Source: Mimachlamys varia
Lineage: Eukaryota; Mollusca; Bivalvia; Pectinida; Pectinidae
Direction of reading: 5' to 3'
Length of the DNA stretch: 64,000 nt
Assembly (NCBI GenBank): GCA_947623455.1
Contig: OX392529.1
Location: forward strand, 52,657,186-52,721,185
Under the pieces are notes generated by a model. That model worked only from the letters and a program-made list of their open reading frames with translations, did not search any database and was not told the origin of the DNA. Each line of letters starts with the position of its first letter. Within the stretch, counting starts at the first letter, position 1. The position numbers and the translations under genes are program-made. This document shows, piece after piece, positions 1-11,356 of the stretch.

Positions 1-221
1 AAGAGACACTTTTTTTTAAAGTTTTGTTTGGACAATACCGACGGTATTTATTTCAATAATAAGAAATGAGATTTTAGCAGATAATTTCTCATTGTAATAA
101 ACCAGATATAAGCAAAACAATGGGCCTAAACTGTCCCCTGACTTATTTTCTTTTACTATGTTGATCGAACATTAAATATAACTTTAATTTAAACTACGAC
201 CAATATGGACAGCTCAATACT

Positions 222-354
222 AAGCTATACGATAAACGTGATGATTTCAATATTCCGATTGTGAACTTTCCATTTCTTGATAGTAACCTCCCTGCTTCTC
301 CATCCTATGGTGTTAACATGACGCAGTTGCTTTGATATTCTAGGGCTTGCTCTA
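222..354 (+). pseudogene. Retroelement reverse-transcriptase remnant
   Basis: Translates to KLYDKRDDFNIPIVNFPFLD and on to an in-frame TGA inside what should be QLIRYARACS-like sequence. I recall this motif from an abundant invertebrate RT-bearing retroelement. A homologous, also broken, piece is at 29350-29490. It lies in the copy A intron. Confidence 0.5.
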
Positions 355-1051
355 AATATAGTTTCTCCAAAAGAGAATACATTTCAAAACCATTAATTTG
401 TGAAAAATAAAGGGAGATTTATAACAATAGAAAAAGAAAACAAAATTCAAACAAAAGCCATGCCTATGGAATTCCGCGTTAAAACTGGTTTAATTCAAAC
501 AGAGAACCGCTGATGGTCATAACTGACTTTTAATCACAATGTGGAATATTATTAAGGTATGACCAAGTCGGTCCCGTTCTCCTCTTGCTGCATACCAGGT
601 GTCGAATTATGTTCATATCTACTCAAGTTATCGCGTTTACAATCTCCAATGGTAATAAAACCGTAAAGGGCTGTAACTCTGCGAGGTACGACAGAGTCAT
701 TTCTCTTGTTGAACTCCTTCAGTGTATCACATTGAAATAACATCGTAAACCAAGTTTTATCAAAATCTGTTTATATTTACGCAAGTCATCAAAATCACTA
801 GTCCAATTGTAATGAAACTATATAGGGCCATAATTGTGTAAGTTTTGATGCTATAAGTCCAATTGTCCAATTAAAATGAGGCTATATATCTTTTGTTCAT
901 CAAAGTTTGTTCAAATTTACTCAAATTATCATACACACCAGGTCCAATGTATTAAGTATGACATAACACACACATATGCTGAACCATTTTGATTCGGTAA
1001 TATATCTAAGATTGTATTGGTATATGGATGCATACTTTCATCAAAATCTGT

Positions 1052-1400
1052 TTAAAGGCCAAATATACGCAACTTCAAAACTAATTATGATAAACATGAA
1101 CAAATATGCCTAAAACGAAGTAAACCTGAGCGGTTACTAACAAGAAACTCTTGACAGAAAAATTAAAAAAATTGAAAATAATTCAGGTGGGGCCCACTTC
1201 AACAATACGCCGAAGCTAGAAGACAGTTCAAAATGGCCGCGTGTTTACAAATACCGAGTTCAACTGCTGTTGTACTGGTAATCGCGTAAGAAGTCATCTT
1301 GAATATTGCTGATATCGATTAATCTTATCTGCAGATAAAATAAGTTATTAGGCTTGATTTTCGCTGCAAGTTTTGCCGAAAGTTACGTGTATTGAACCAC
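1052..1400 (+). mobile_element. TTAA-flanked MITE (piggyBac-like), copy 1, right end decayed
   Basis: Begins TTAA then AGGCCAAATATACG and is colinear with the better copy at 39590-39980. The right terminus (GTTACGTGTATTGAACC) has lost the expected GGGCCT/TTAA. Non-coding. Confidence 0.6.
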
Positions 1401-1544
1401 TATGTTATCGTGTTCGCAAGAAAAGTTGACATGGAAGCTCACGGAAAATCGCAAAAGGTCACCGTGAAAACAATAACATGTAACTAGACTAAACATACAA
1501 ACATGAATCAAGATGTATCATAAATGTATCTAATTTATAAATAC

Positions 1545-1745
1545 CAGAACAGGACAAAGTAGCAGTGGTCCAGTTGAATTGACCATCACACCTCGATAAA
1601 GGACAGTAGCTTATAGGATTGGCTCCCGTCAGACATCTACATTTGTGTTGGGCGCGGCAACTGTCTCCATCATAAGGACGCTCGACAAAGGTGTCAACCC
1701 CAGCAACGAACAAAGGAGACGGATCTTCCCAATCTGTCTGAAGCC
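1545..1745 (-). CDS. Copy A exon 4: Cys-rich CCP-like module
   Basis: A 201-nt phase 1-1 exon beginning after CTAG with LQTDWEDPSP and ending NWTTATLSC before GTATTT. The end resembles a CCP tail (C-DG--NW----LSC), but there are six Cys (five in copies B and C), so the fold is uncertain. Relative to copy B, eight residues after PYDG are missing in frame. Confidence 0.78.
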
Positions 1746-4700
1746 CTAGAAAAAAAGTGATAAATGAACTTGTGCCGAATAAGGATAGTTGTAGGCTGGA
1801 TGTTGTTCGGTCTTAGTAGAAACTCTATAGCAATCGTTCTGTCCGTGCGTACGTCTTACCAAAACACATTCGTTTCCATTTCACAACCCGTTATAGCTTA
1901 TAGTAGAGAGGTGAAACTTTTCATGTTTGTTAACAACTATTAGAATGTACGTCGCATACTCACTCAGTCTTTTATGATGCAAAGGACAAGGTGACAAACT
2001 TGCATCAAAACACTCATCTCGTTAGTTCATTTCTTCAAAATTTTAATATCACATTTTCATCTTAACCCCCATGTCGTTGGATCAATAATCATCGTCAAAT
2101 TTGAAACTAAACTACTTACCATTTTGTTATGACAATGTAATAAGCAAAGCTGGTAGTTATCGAAATACGATGTCTACTGACCAAACAGCAAGATCGTCGG
2201 ATCATTGGTCAGTTAAAATTGAGAACTTGATGTTTACTTGGTTGTGACAAAGATTTACATGGCGGGTGTCGTCGATGACGCAGAAATGCTTACTCTTCCG
2301 GGACACCTGGCCTTATTCTCTTGTACTTTTACAGGGGTCTCCATGTTATCATTTCTTTTGTTCATATTTGCCCCTGGTTTAATCGATTTTGAGTTCGGAT
2401 TAGGATTTTTTTAACGCTTCGGTATTTTCTAATTTATTTTCTGCCGTTCTGTGTAAACTTAGCATTGGATCGACCCAGGCACGAGTTACATATTGTTATC
2501 CTTATTGATATTTTTATATATAAATGAGTGAAATAGACGTAATACACCAGACATGTATAGGTAAAATCGTTGATGACTCGTCCGAAGGTGCTAAAGGTCC
2601 CGGCTTATTTCTGTTACATATGGGACACTCATGTAGTCACAATTGATCAACTATAACAATTTAATTTGGAATTTTTCTATTTTCTCTCTACGTCCTAGAC
2701 TTTTTTTTCATTCTTGTTTGAACGTCCATTGAGGAATTATACAGTGTAAGTATGGGGTTATGTACTAAAACCTGGGTCTACCATAAATCTTTAAACATAG
2801 TTATTCGCAGCTAAACATTGAACCGAGGAATACTCTTACGCTAAATTATTAAACGAATATGCATAGCGACATTGCATCTTGTCGTGTTTATGGCGTTGGG
2901 ATAGTTTTAATTTGTTTTACGTCCAACAACAGCTAAGGTAATTTACAACATTTATGACGTTTGCGCGTAATAAAAGATTCTCTTGCTACTCTATGAAGCA
3001 AACTAAAAGAAAACATAACTGTTTGTCTATGCAAAACAAATAGCCTATCATTGTAAGCTACGAATAATTAACCTGGGAGAACTGTTACCTGTCTCGTGAC
3101 TTGTAGGCATTAGTCAATATCTGCACACATCAATTATAAAATAGGTATGGGTCGTCGAGGAGACTGAAGCCATGTCAAACAATGGTTAGCTTGGCTAGTC
3201 CCTACTGCCGCTTATTATCAGAATAATATTCATTAGAATAAAAGTTTACAAATAGTTTTGTTTTTCTTTTTGATATGTTGAAATGTTTGGAAGACGGAAA
3301 CTTCCGTTTGGAATCAAAATGCGTTGAGTTGATGTTTTTAAGAAAACTAGCTGTAATTGGGAAACGGTGTTTGAAAGTCCGTCAACTACTGTAATAGGTC
3401 CCATGTCTGATTTATATGCACAACAAAAAAGGTTAGTGTCTTTCCTTTGCAAATATTTTTTTAAATGAGTAAAGACGAATTAAGGATTGTGCAATGAAAA
3501 CTGAAATAGTTTAGATAACAAAATCCAAGTGGATTACCAAAAGCAGTCAATCGTGAAAGTCTTGTTTCACAGGAGGATTCCACGAGGTTTTCTGCAACTA
3601 AGTTAAATTTCATAAAAAAACCCCAAAAAAAAAACAAAAAAGACAGACAAACTAAAAAAGTCGAATTTACACCATAGATTCCCAGGACAAAGAATTCGCT
3701 AGATCCTGTTTTGGATCAACTTAAAACAAAGGGAAAGGGTTGTTAGCATGATTCAGACTATGAAGTCATTTTGGTACTTACCTGCACAGTTCCGTGTATG
3801 AGGGCGCCACGTATTTGTTTTGGTATCACATATTTCTGTCTCTCCGTCAGCTAGACACGAACTGTGGGCGAGAAGCTCATCTCCTTTCTCCTCTATGATG
3901 CGATCGAATTTATCGTCAAGAGAACAGCGAGGGGCTAATATATATAAAATCAGGCAAAGGATTTAATCAGTATCTGTGGTACTTTTATTTCATGGATTTG
4001 CTATAAATTTCAAAAACTAAGCTTAATCACGAGCATTGCGTGTTTAGTTTTGATCAAACGTTTTATCGGTAAATATGGCCACTTTGCGAAATATTTAAGT
4101 TCTATCTATGCTCTCATTCTTTTCTAACTTACGATATGATGTATTGTCGAAGACCAAAAGCACTGGGCCGAATGGTAACTGAATACTTACCGGGGATTCT
4201 ACAGTTTTCCTCCTTGGCTGAACTGACAGAACATTGTCCAATAAGTCCCTGTGAGATCCAGAAATATGAGTAAAGGGTATGCCATTTCACTTATGATTAT
4301 AGACTAAGCAAGGTGTATCAGTGATTTAACGATAATCACTTTTATTTATTTGAAATAAACGAAAATGGGAAAAAATAACATTAACATCAATGTAAAGATA
4401 TTAACTGAAATTCTTATACGAAAAAATTTTTAAGGAGAATGCCAGTCAATGAATAGCAGTGATGAAGCAAGAGTAAACAATGCACCGTGATTACTCCATC
4501 GAGAAAATATATGAATTCAATTGATATGAGTTGTAAGAACAGGTATTCAGGATCTTAATACTTACAGCAGGGATGTCCATTTTGTCCATGTAGTGATACT
4601 CGTCGCTTACAGTCAGCCTGATGACGCCGGCAGAGGAATCTGCGTTCACTGTCATATTGGACATCTCGCACTTTTGATTGGCCCTTTTGTAGTTGACCGA

Positions 4701-4913
4701 CAAACATCGCGTGGAAAGTAGACATCTAGCGTAACACTGGATATCAGACACCCCATTGATGATGTAGAAAAGTCCCGAGGGGAGGAATGACCTCGATCTG
4801 ATACGGTAGATGGTGCTGTATGTCATCTTTAGGGGTACTGAAACTGCTCCTTCCCCGGGGGTGGGACCAACAGCAAGCAGCAGCGATATTATAACGGCCG
4901 ATATCATCTCCAT
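1545..4913 (-). CDS. Copy A: secreted PAN-CCP-(kringle) mosaic protein, 3' end off window
   Basis: Four exons, join(4566..4913, 4191..4248, 3782..3934, 1545..1745) on the minus strand, all with GT-AG borders and compatible phases (0, 1, 1, 1). About 253 residues are visible: signal peptide (1-22), a PAN/apple-like domain with Cys 60, 64, 70 and 82, a 19-residue linker with two Cys, one four-Cys sushi/CCP module, and a Cys-rich CCP-like module. Alignment with copy B (position 1 here matches about 11470 there) predicts the kringle exon a few hundred bases left of the window. Known: these domains bind protein or carbohydrate ligands outside the cell. Inferred: secreted recognition protein. No membrane anchor is seen. 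It lacks the extra CCP exon of copy C and has a 24-nt in-frame deletion relative to copy B in the 1545..1745 exon. Not a family I can name. Confidence 0.8.
2221..2460 (+). mobile_element. Dispersed retroelement 3' repeat, copy 1
   Basis: Contains GAACTTGATGTTTACTTGG, ACATGGCGGGTGTCGTCGAT, GGACACCTGG and GAGTTCGGATTA in order. The same series is found at 11870, 18299, 29640 and 52020 (weakly at 46600), always on the plus strand. Two of those copies follow RT remnants directly, so it is probably the 3' region of that retroelement. Confidence 0.6.
2461..3781. other. Copy A intron 3 remainder, no gene seen
   Basis: AT-rich intron sequence with an A-rich tract near 3611-3660. I looked here on the minus strand for a counterpart of the second CCP exon of copy C and found none. 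Confidence 0.5.
3782..3934 (-). CDS. Copy A exon 3: sushi/CCP module
   Basis: A 153-nt phase 1-1 exon. Four Cys in CCP order, a Gly-rich middle (EEKGDELL), and the closing W-RPHTRNC that matches the Trp and last Cys of a CCP. It is flanked by TTAG and GTAAGT. Confidence 0.85.
4191..4248 (-). CDS. Copy A exon 2: short two-Cys linker
   Basis: A 58-nt micro-exon between CAG and GTAAGT, reading GLIGQCSVSSAKEENCRIP plus one base. The same 58-nt size and GLI..C start occur in copies B and C, which is what shows it is real. Its two Cys probably pair locally. Confidence 0.8.
4566..4913 (-). CDS. Copy A exon 1: signal peptide and PAN/apple domain
   Basis: Starts ATG GAG ATG; a second Met lies two codons in. 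A hydrophobic stretch ending AVGPTPGEG gives a signal peptide of about 22 residues. The domain holds the CYARC and RCLSVNY motifs and a later Cys, the usual spacing of a short PAN/apple fold, and an N-linked site NMT. The exon ends GAC ATC CCT GCT followed by GTAAGT, phase 0. Length 348 nt, identical to copy B. Confidence 0.85.
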
Positions 4914-5050
4914 GCACTACTCCCCTGAAGTCAAGGAGGTTTTATCAGCAGACGTTTCCGATATGCTTATATGGGTTTATGTTAAGTATATGTTCCGGTT
5001 GTAGTTCCATTGAAAAAGTGTGTCCTAGTTGTATTTATATATATTAAGCA
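4914..5050 (-). promoter_or_regulatory. Copy A proximal promoter/5' UTR
   Basis: Reading the minus strand toward the ATG there is a TATATATAAATA block near 5031-5045, then CTAGGACACACTTTTTCAAT and GGAACTAC. The same blocks in the same order precede copy B, while the bases between them differ, so this looks like a conserved promoter and leader. Transcription start not determined. Confidence 0.45.
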
Positions 5051-5454
5051 AAAGCATTCAGGAATACCGATGCGTATCCGTCATTTGTAAACAAGACCAA
5101 TTCGGTGGAATTGTTGTTTCTTTAAAGCAGTTGCTACTTACTCTCCGTATCCGTCATCCAATCCTAATACCTGTTGTGATTGTCTCACGTACCTGATATC
5201 TACAAATGATGATGTCGATCTGTGGAATGCTGCGTTAAAGCATATCATTGCATAATTGCAGTTCGTCATGTCATAAAAGAAAGGAAACTATTGATTGTGG
5301 ACTAGGGTTTATACCACGAAGATCTGTCTGCTTAAAGAAGTCATACTGAATCGTCGAAGTGCTTCCGTTGAAGCTTGTTATCGCCTATCTCAGGGGTACA
5401 CTGGATTTTACTTTCACGACAGTCGAGAAATCCGAGGCTAAAGTATTGCTTTTC

Positions 5455-5975
5455 TGGCGGCAGCGGCGGCGGTGGCGTCGACAGTTGCGTTAATGTCCGC
5501 TTTTCACAGTGTTATAATTATCCAATTGAATTGAAAGTTGGTCACATTTCTCCAACCATCGTACTAAATACTTAACATCAGTTAAAAAGAAATCGTTTAT
5601 CAGGTTTGGTATTTCATAGCAAAAACATGGGAATTTTGAGAATTTGCGTCTACTTCGTGTTACTGATATCCGATTAAATTGAAACTCAAATTGGTTACTA
5701 AAGTCATCATACTGAACACCTTACTGGAATTTATAAGAAAAATATAGGAGGTTCTGCTGTTTTGGGGCAAAAAAATACGGGAATTTTAAGAATTTCCGTT
5801 AGCATCCACTGTATATAGTGTTATTGATATATAATTTAAGTGAAACTTGGCCAAATTACAGATATCATCTTGCTGTGTGTATTTTGTCTTACTAATTTTT
5901 CCCTTTGGACTTAAACGTTATCGACAAAGAAGTGGGAAAGGCGAGACATATAATTACGCGTATATGTCAGTCTTG
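5455..5975 (+). repeat. GGCGGCGGTGGCGTC dispersed repeat, copy 1 (empty site)
   Basis: Starts with GGCGGCAGCGGCGG and is homologous to 13853-14650. It carries an uninterrupted GGACTTAAACGTTATCGAC at about 5908, where the second copy has a TTAA-flanked MITE. Confidence 0.55.
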
Positions 5976-5984
5976 TCTTTCAGA

Positions 5985-6354
5985 TCTAATGGATCCTGAG
6001 GGTACACCAATGTTTTCTATGTATACTCTGATCTGTATCATATCTTATCGATCTCGGAAGAACATCACATGATTTATATGTACACTCTGTTTCTATCAGA
6101 TCCAGTGGATCCTCAGGGGTACACCAACAGATTTATATGTACACCCTGTTTCTATCAGATCCAGTGGATCCTCAGGGGTACACCAACAAATTTATATGTA
6201 CACTCTGTTTCTATCAGATCCAGTGGATCTCAGAGGTACACCAACAGATTTCTATGTACACTCTGTTTCTATCAGATCCAGTGGATCTCAGAGGTACACC
6301 AACAAATTTATATGTACACTCTGTTTCTATCAGATCAAGTGGATCTCAGAGGTA
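5985..6354 (+). repeat. 58-bp minisatellite (TATCAGATCCAGTGGATC type), left part
   Basis: About six units of roughly 58 bp with the core CAGATCCAGTGGATC, GGTACACCAACA and TATGTACACTCTG. Open frames here are repeat artefacts. The array resumes at 8996 after a transposon. Confidence 0.85.
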
Positions 6355-8997
6355 CAGTTGAGTGTAAGCTAACCTTTACAACCTAGTGCACTAGGAGTGC
6401 ACTACGTTTAAACTAGTAGTGCACTACATTTAAACTACAGGTAAACTAGTAGTGCACTACGTCCAGCCAGGTGTGACCACAAAAACTCCTACAGGTAATG
6501 GGAGGGTCCATACCTACCTGTGCCCTTACCTGTACAGATGTAATATGATTTACCTGTACTTTTATGTTATTCTATTGAAGTCATTAGTTTGTCAGTACTT
6601 CCTCATATAAGTACAATAATGAACAATTCTGAGTTTATGCCAGAAGATATTTATCATAATAACTTCAATAAATTAATTCACTACATGTCAAAATTTTAAA
6701 TAAAATAATAGTTTTAATATACTAACTTATAATTCTTTTTTAAAGAAGTAACAATGATTCTTTTCTATTTAAATATTTGTATTCTACAATTAAATTGAAA
6801 GGTATGTGTTCAAATAAAAAATGGTATAACACATGTTTTATGTTGAAATTATTAAGTTAATCCTACTAAAAATATATACAGAAAATAAAGTAAACAACAG
6901 ATTGTAATATAAAAAAATAGATATCAGAAGAACATATTTTGAACTTAGTATAGTTGTTTCAATAACAAATTACTTTAATATTTGACATTAAGAAGCTAGC
7001 TGTGCAATATCAGAGACATACAAGGTTTTATAAGTCTCTGGCAGTACTACCTACATGTACCAGTAATTGGTATTCTGTTTCACTATTTCCTTCTTCATAT
7101 CAAAATACCAACAGTCATCTACATGTAATCCAATTGACTGTAATCAATGTTATCATCATTAATCAATTAACAGGCTAGGGCCCTCAGGCCTTTAAACAGA
7201 CTTGGCCAGTGATGGCTGTGGGGGAGAGGGAGGTGAGAAATTCACACCTGGCTAACTACAGACAGCCTAGGGGTGTCCCCTATCTTGACCTCTGTACCTG
7301 AGGATGTGGCCCAGGCAGGTCAGGTACATGTATGTTATGCCTGGAGGGTAAAGGATTCTACCTGAAGATCTATATTTGTCCCTTTTAGTTAGATTTTATA
7401 TTAGTCATTAGGTTGATTTAAAAGTACAATACATGTGACTGGTATAGGCTTACTTTGTTCTAAGTTAGGTTAATATAACTGCATATTATTTATTTGTTGT
7501 ATACTTAGTCTTACAATATAGAATTAATTAAAATGATTCCATTAAACTGACCTTGCTTTTTTTTTAAATCATTATTACATATATGCATAAACCTTCAAGT
7601 CATATTTAATACAACCTGTAATTGCCTTCAATATTTAGGCCTAAATATTGGAAATGCATCATTTTAAAATACTTTTGTACTGATAATTAGAACAAAATTA
7701 AGTATAATGAATGTTAGTATTTTATTATCAAACTATAATGAAGCGACTGAGCCAGAGAGTATATGTTCTTAATTATTATTAATTTCAATGTTATTTTATG
7801 TACTATTAATTTATCATTGCATAATTAAATGTTTTGAATGAAACAAAAAAATGGATTGAAGTTCTCAAAATATCCATTATTTAAAGGGAAATGTGTAAAT
7901 ATCTAGATATATTCTCAAAGATTTTTAATTTCAGATAAACCCTAGTTAAAGTTAACATATGTATTATCATATTTATGATCCTGGTCATATCCAGCTTAGC
8001 CCTTTATTAATCAAATTGGTTTCAAATTTGACCAGTGATAGCTAGTCAGATGTGAAATTCACACCTCAATTATGTCACTGACAGGCTTATGTCAGTAGGT
8101 GTTCCTAGACAAGGTTGAGACAGGTCAGGTAATTGCCTCAGGCCTGAGGGTCAAATCAAAACATCTGTCCCATACTGAACAATCTGAATAAATTTTAATT
8201 TATTGTTGTATTACTTTTTTTCAACTTCAAATTCTTATATTTATATTAACACTGTTGCATGTGGTGATATTTATACATACAGATCTTAATATAGAAAAAA
8301 AAATGAAAAATAAAGATTATCAAAACTCTATAGTTCATAAATATATGGATCTTAGGCATGAATGTATTTTATAAAAATATATATCTAATTCAATTAAGTA
8401 ATAAAAGAATATTTATTTTCGCAATCAGTTTTTGCAATATTTAAAAATATACTTCTAAACAAATAATAATCAATAGATATTCCTTCAATTTTTCAATATA
8501 CTTGATTGTAAATTGGTAAATTAATAAAAAAATAAAATAACGATAATAGTGTATATTAAAAGAAATATAAGACATCAAAACTGCTAGATAAATATTAATT
8601 TTCTATTTTATTTATATGATGTATGCCAGAAATTTTTGGAGAAAATTGTAAGAGTAATTATCATGATTTCACAATTTCTAGTTTTGAAATGAAAGATAAA
8701 AGGTTGTTTGAGAAAAATAAATACATAAGATGCATATATATACATTAAAGTTATAAATATTAACTAATGATAAGGCCAGCTTGAAAGTACTAGCAGAGGA
8801 CAAAGGTGAGGTACAGGTAAAAATCACAGGTAGATGGATGGGACTGCCCATTTACCTGTAGGGGTATTTGACCTATATGGGGTTCAGGGTGTAGTGCACT
8901 ACTAGTTTACCTGTAGTTTAAATGTAGTGCACTACTAGTTTAAACGTAGTGCACTACTAGTGCACTAGGTGTAAAGGTTAGCTTACACTCAACTGTA
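6353..8997. mobile_element. 2.64-kb TA-flanked TIR element (Tc1/mariner-type ends), no ORF
   Basis: Element 6355-8995 begins CAGTTGAGTGTAAGC and ends with its exact reverse complement, flanked by TA on both sides (6353-54, 8996-97). TIRs of at least 100 bp carry repeated AGTAGTGCACTAC blocks, and looser similarity continues inward through CTACAGGTAA-type sequence. The interior is AT-rich without a transposase frame, so it is non-autonomous. It splits the 58-bp minisatellite, proving insertion. The CAGT start and TA target are typical of Tc1/mariner; the family is inferred from ends only. Confidence 0.8.
7190..8165 (+). repeat. Internal direct duplication inside the TIR element
   Basis: About 7195-7380 and 8025-8165 share CCAGTGAT, GTGAAATTCACACCT, GACAGGCTTATG/GACAGCCTAGGG, GGTGT-CC-TA and CAGGTCAGGTA in the same order, so an internal segment was duplicated long ago. 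Confidence 0.5.
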
Positions 8998-9615
8998 CAC
9001 CAACAGATTTATATGTACACTCTGTTTCTATCAGATCCAGTGACTCCTTAGGGGTACACCAACAAATGTATATGTACACTCTGTATCTATTAGATCCAGT
9101 GGATCTCAGAGGTACACCAACATATTTATATGTACACTCTGTTTATATCAGATCCAATGGGTCTCAGAGGAACAGCAAATGATGTTTTCTATCAGATCCA
9201 ACTGATGTTTTCTTTTTACACTCTGGTCTCTATCAGATCCAGTGACTCCTCGGGGGTACACAAAATGATTTATATGTACACTCAGGATGGAACTCAGGAT
9301 GGGTCTCAGAGGAACAGGAAATGATATATGTGCACTTTGTTTTCTATCAGATCCAAAGGGTTACACCAATATTTTCTTTTTACACTCTGGTCTTCTTCAG
9401 ATCCAAAGGTGTACACCAATGTTTTCTATTTACACACTGTTTTCTATCAGATCCAAATGGTTACACTGTGCACTTTGTTTTCTATCAGATCAAAAGGGGT
9501 ACACCAATATTTTCTTTTTTACACTCTGGTCTTCTGCGTTCAGATCCAATGGATCCTCAGGGGTTCACCAAATTATTTCTATGTGCACTATGGTCCCTAA
9601 TGGTTCATTGATTCC
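8996..9615 (+). repeat. 58-bp minisatellite, right part
   Basis: Same unit as 5985-6354, with more divergent units toward 9600 (TATCAGATCCAAAGGGTTAC). It ends TGGTTCATTGATTCC, which matches the end of the array upstream of copy B (TGGTTCATCGAGTTC). Confidence 0.8.
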
Positions 9616-9959
9616 TTAGATCACTTTAAGATTTATGTTCTGATTCACGTAAGATGTAACAAGGTTTATCCTGTTTATCTGCTATTGTGGACACAAGTAA
9701 GCTCATTGGTCAGAATTTCTCATACAATTATTGTCACGTTTAAGTGCATGTTTCGTGATGTGAAATATATTTGCTAAAAATATTTTCCCACTTCAATTGC
9801 AACCATCACAAGAAAATGTTTTCAATAATTTATCAGCACTTTCTTGCTTCTCTGAGTATTGATTATGTAATACACCGACTGAAGTAACCTACTGTAACAG
9901 AATAAACAATGAAACTTTTTCACTCTCTTTACAAGAGAAAGCAATCTTTATTATACAAA

Positions 9960-11100
9960 GAAAGGTGAGCACACGGACACGTAATTTACAATATGTATTA
10001 AAATATAACATTCTACAACAAACAAAATTTCCGTTTCAAAGGTTTATTTTAAAGTTAATTTCAAAGGTTTAAATTATATTATATTATGATGTGTTTATAT
10101 TGAATATGTACAGAAAGAGTACCAAACATACCCACAAACTGCAACTTATAGAGGTGGGAGTCAACATATATGGAGATTTAACATTAACATCGGCCCCCGC
10201 TTGGATTTTCAAAATATGTTCAATACAAAAAGGTATGTGTATGAGAAGCTTAAATCTGGAAAAGCTAGTTTCAGAATTAATTCTGTGAACAATGGGACCT
10301 CCTTGACTAACAGTTTCAGAATTAATTCTGTGAACAATGGGACTTCCTTGACTAACACCTGTGTCGCTGTTAGAGATGCTGCTACTTAATTCTTCCCATA
10401 GTATTATATGACACAATTGCCATAAAATTATTTTATCACTGTGTTCAGAATATTCCAAATAACTAACTAGCACTTTTAATAAATGATACAGTATGAAGAA
10501 CAAATTAAATTACACTGCATCATACACCTGTTTCGTCCTTCTAGTACTCTTCAGCGGTAATACGGGTCAAAAGGTTCGAATCGAAGCAAAAGGTATGGAG
10601 AGTTCCTTCCATTAAACAAAGCACAACCTCATTTTGTATCCAGCTTTTAATGAAGACTTGGGCTTGTCAACAGATTTGGTGTTTATGATGAAGAATAAGA
10701 CACATAATATATTGGATAACCTAGTCAAGGAACACCGAAGCATTCTTACTAGTTTTCATATTTGGCCAAGATTTTAGAAATGGCCAATGGTCAACTCACG
10801 TTTCAGTATAACAAATATGGTAGGGCGGTTTACATCTACGCCGATACCTACATGCATTGAGTAAATATATGTACGCAAAAGCAAACGCAAATTCAAAAAG
10901 AAAAAAAATGGATTTGATAAGATTTCGGTTTGTGGTTAATTAACCACAATGATTATAAATGACAACACAACATGATCTCGGTCCGAAATGTTTCTGTTGC
11001 AGCACATTTTCAAACTGTGATGTTTAGTTCTGAGCGTAATGTGTTGTGTTGCTGTCACCTGAGGTGGATCGATCCTTAGAGAATCGAAATTCCATCAGCA
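9960..11100. other. Junction between duplication units
   Basis: Two copies of GAATTAATTCTGTGAACAAT in tandem (10272-10358), and a dispersed repeat with CTGTTTCGTCCTTCTAG and ACTCTTCAG near 10530 that recurs at 60620. No gene recognised. Confidence 0.45.
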
Positions 11101-11108
11101 AAGGGCGT

Positions 11109-11356
11109 TCATGGACAGTCCTCCACGGGGCAGTCATCCCACCTGATGTCGGGGTCGGTGGTATAACACCAGGGACGGAAACCGAGGGTTGTCATACACC
11201 AGTTGTTACTGACAGTCATGTTAACATGAGCTTCTGCTACTTCTTTAAATATGGTATGAGGAGTGTCTGTATCCCAGCGCTGACACTGTATACCACCCAC
11301 GGTACACGATACTCGGCCCTCGTACCTCACGTTGACGGTGTCGTAGCAGTCATATT
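11109..11356 (-). CDS. Copy B exon 5: kringle domain and stop
   Basis: A 248-nt terminal exon after GACAG. Kringle signature Y-GRVSC, C-RWDT-TPH, FRPWCYTTDP, IRWDDC and a final Cys. Seven Cys rather than six: the extra one sits in VSCTVGG. TGA at 11111-11109. Confidence 0.88.

Larger units (their letters stand above)
1..9960. repeat. Segmental duplication unit 1 (copy A and flanks)
   Basis: Order and orientation of exons, intron fragments and upstream minisatellite match 11470-17930. Examples: ATGGGCCTAAA at about 120 and 11598; the promoter block; and GGACACAAGTAAGCTCAT at about 9689 and 17716. Later insertions account for most of the length difference. The left end lies outside the window. 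Confidence 0.65.

Noticed and set aside
3246..3452. Candidate second CCP exon in copy A
   Set aside because: Translation has no CCP Cys/Trp pattern and no fitting splice sites.
4810..5004. Plus-strand 64-codon frame over copy A exon 1, and similar shadows at 16566-16802, 15235-15447, 11046-11447 and 33382-33718
   Set aside because: Antisense of well-supported exons with conserved domains.
6069..6386. Open frames of 74-105 codons (and 90-110 codons at 9287-9619)
   Set aside because: They run through the 58-bp minisatellite in several frames at once; periodic peptides such as CTLCFYQIQW are repeat translation.
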